Source: Rubrivirga marina (GTDB lineage: Bacteria; Bacteroidota; Rhodothermia; Rhodothermales; Rubricoccaceae). Taken from it: a DNA stretch of 34,217 bases. The stretch is from contig NZ_MQWD01000001.1 of NCBI RefSeq assembly GCF_002283365.1, positions 3,292,516 to 3,326,732 of the forward strand. Reading direction: 5' to 3'. Positions 34,015 through 34,217 of this stretch are shown one piece after another. The notes beneath the pieces are model-generated. The model did no database searches, had not been told where the DNA came from, and was given only the letters and a program-made list of their open reading frames with translations. The number at the start of each line of letters is the position of its first letter. The first letter of the stretch is position 1. The position numbers and the translations under genes were made by a program.

Positions 34015-34217
34015 AGCGTCCGACGGCTCCGCCCAAGCTACGCAGGGCCGCGCGGCGCGGCGGGACACCGTCCCACTTTCACATGGCGTTTGCGACGCGG
34101 CCCGTTCCAGCCCCCTCGGAAGGCGTCGGGATTGATCTCTGACGGCGCGTCGCGGGCGCGTATCCTCGCCGACGCCCGTTCCGCTCCCGTGCCCGCCGCG
34201 CCGCCCCCGCTCCCCTC
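34015..34217. other. Upstream region of carA and probable divergent gene start at the right edge
   Basis: This stretch holds the proposed carA promoter and the palindrome at 34062-34074. On the plus strand TATCCTCG (34161-34168) precedes a GTG at 34189 that opens VPAAPPPLP to the window edge, possibly the start of a divergent gene. Only nine codons are visible, so the gene itself cannot be named. Nothing else is recognisable. Confidence 0.25.
34033..34040 (-). promoter_or_regulatory. Possible -7 element for the carA leader transcript
   Basis: TAGCTTGG on the minus strand fits TAnnTTTG at five of six fixed positions. Transcription would start near 34025, about 11 nt before the leader ATG. No clear -33 TTTG is visible. 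A GGGAC-ACC-GTCCC inverted repeat at 34062-34074 lies just upstream and might be an operator. Confidence 0.3.

Noticed and set aside
33914-34036. N-terminal extension of CarA to 34036 in the same open frame
   Set aside because: It would put the terminator hairpin and T-run inside the coding sequence and has no similarity to CarA, whose family start fits the ATG at 33913.

Overview
This window is about 72% GC by eye, with dense, tightly packed bacterial genes and no rRNA, tRNA, CRISPR array or insertion sequence that I can see. The organism looks like a high-GC member of the Bacteroidota/Rhodothermota group, Rubricoccaceae- or Rhodothermales-like. The reasons are two type IX secretion (T9SS) type A C-terminal sorting domains, a PID-CTERM-like small protein, a GWxTD lipoprotein, tandem OmpH/Skp chaperones beside bamA, a CarB that ends at about 950 residues, and an absence of Shine-Dalgarno sequences. 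The placement is an inference from gene content.

Layout. 1-975 (minus) is a ParA-like ATPase running off the left edge, divergent from a plus-strand run (1109-7826): an Lnt-family membrane protein, Maf pyrophosphatase, a fasciclin lipoprotein, a short-chain dehydrogenase-like protein, a GH3/beta-lactamase fusion and an FmdB-like small protein. 7859-18889 (minus) is mostly housekeeping: GWxTD lipoprotein, tpiA, a PAS/GAF sensor, bcp, surE, panB, two Skp/OmpH chaperones, bamA and uppS. 18960-25471 (minus) is an envelope/secretome block of seven exported or membrane-anchored proteins, several of unknown function, including one with a tandem heptapeptide repeat. 25577-28662 (plus) is an ECF sigma factor followed by a transmembrane Ser/Thr kinase with TPRs. 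29155-33913 (minus) is a carbamoyl-phosphate synthase operon, carA - DUF3291 - small ORF - carB.

Most striking points. (1) carA is preceded by an intrinsic terminator only 13 nt before its ATG. A 19-residue leader ORF ending in Arg-Pro-Arg-Arg-Arg stops exactly at the foot of that hairpin. This is a strong candidate for an arginine-sensing ribosome-mediated attenuator. The CarB of the same operon lacks the C-terminal allosteric (MGS) domain, and two stem-loops fill the spacer just before carB. (2) Several proteins keep a recognisable family fold but have lost its signature residues: Lnt without Glu/Lys/Cys, an SDR without the Tyr, a GH3 domain without its Asp nucleophile, and FmdB without its four zinc cysteines. 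(3) The sigma factor has threonines where ECF factors usually carry acidic residues and sits beside a kinase, which suggests phosphorylation control. (4) A T9SS cargo protein is built around ten 7-8-residue units of the form (Y/F)(E/D)xPxxG.

All calls rest on reading the sequence and on family knowledge. No database search was run.
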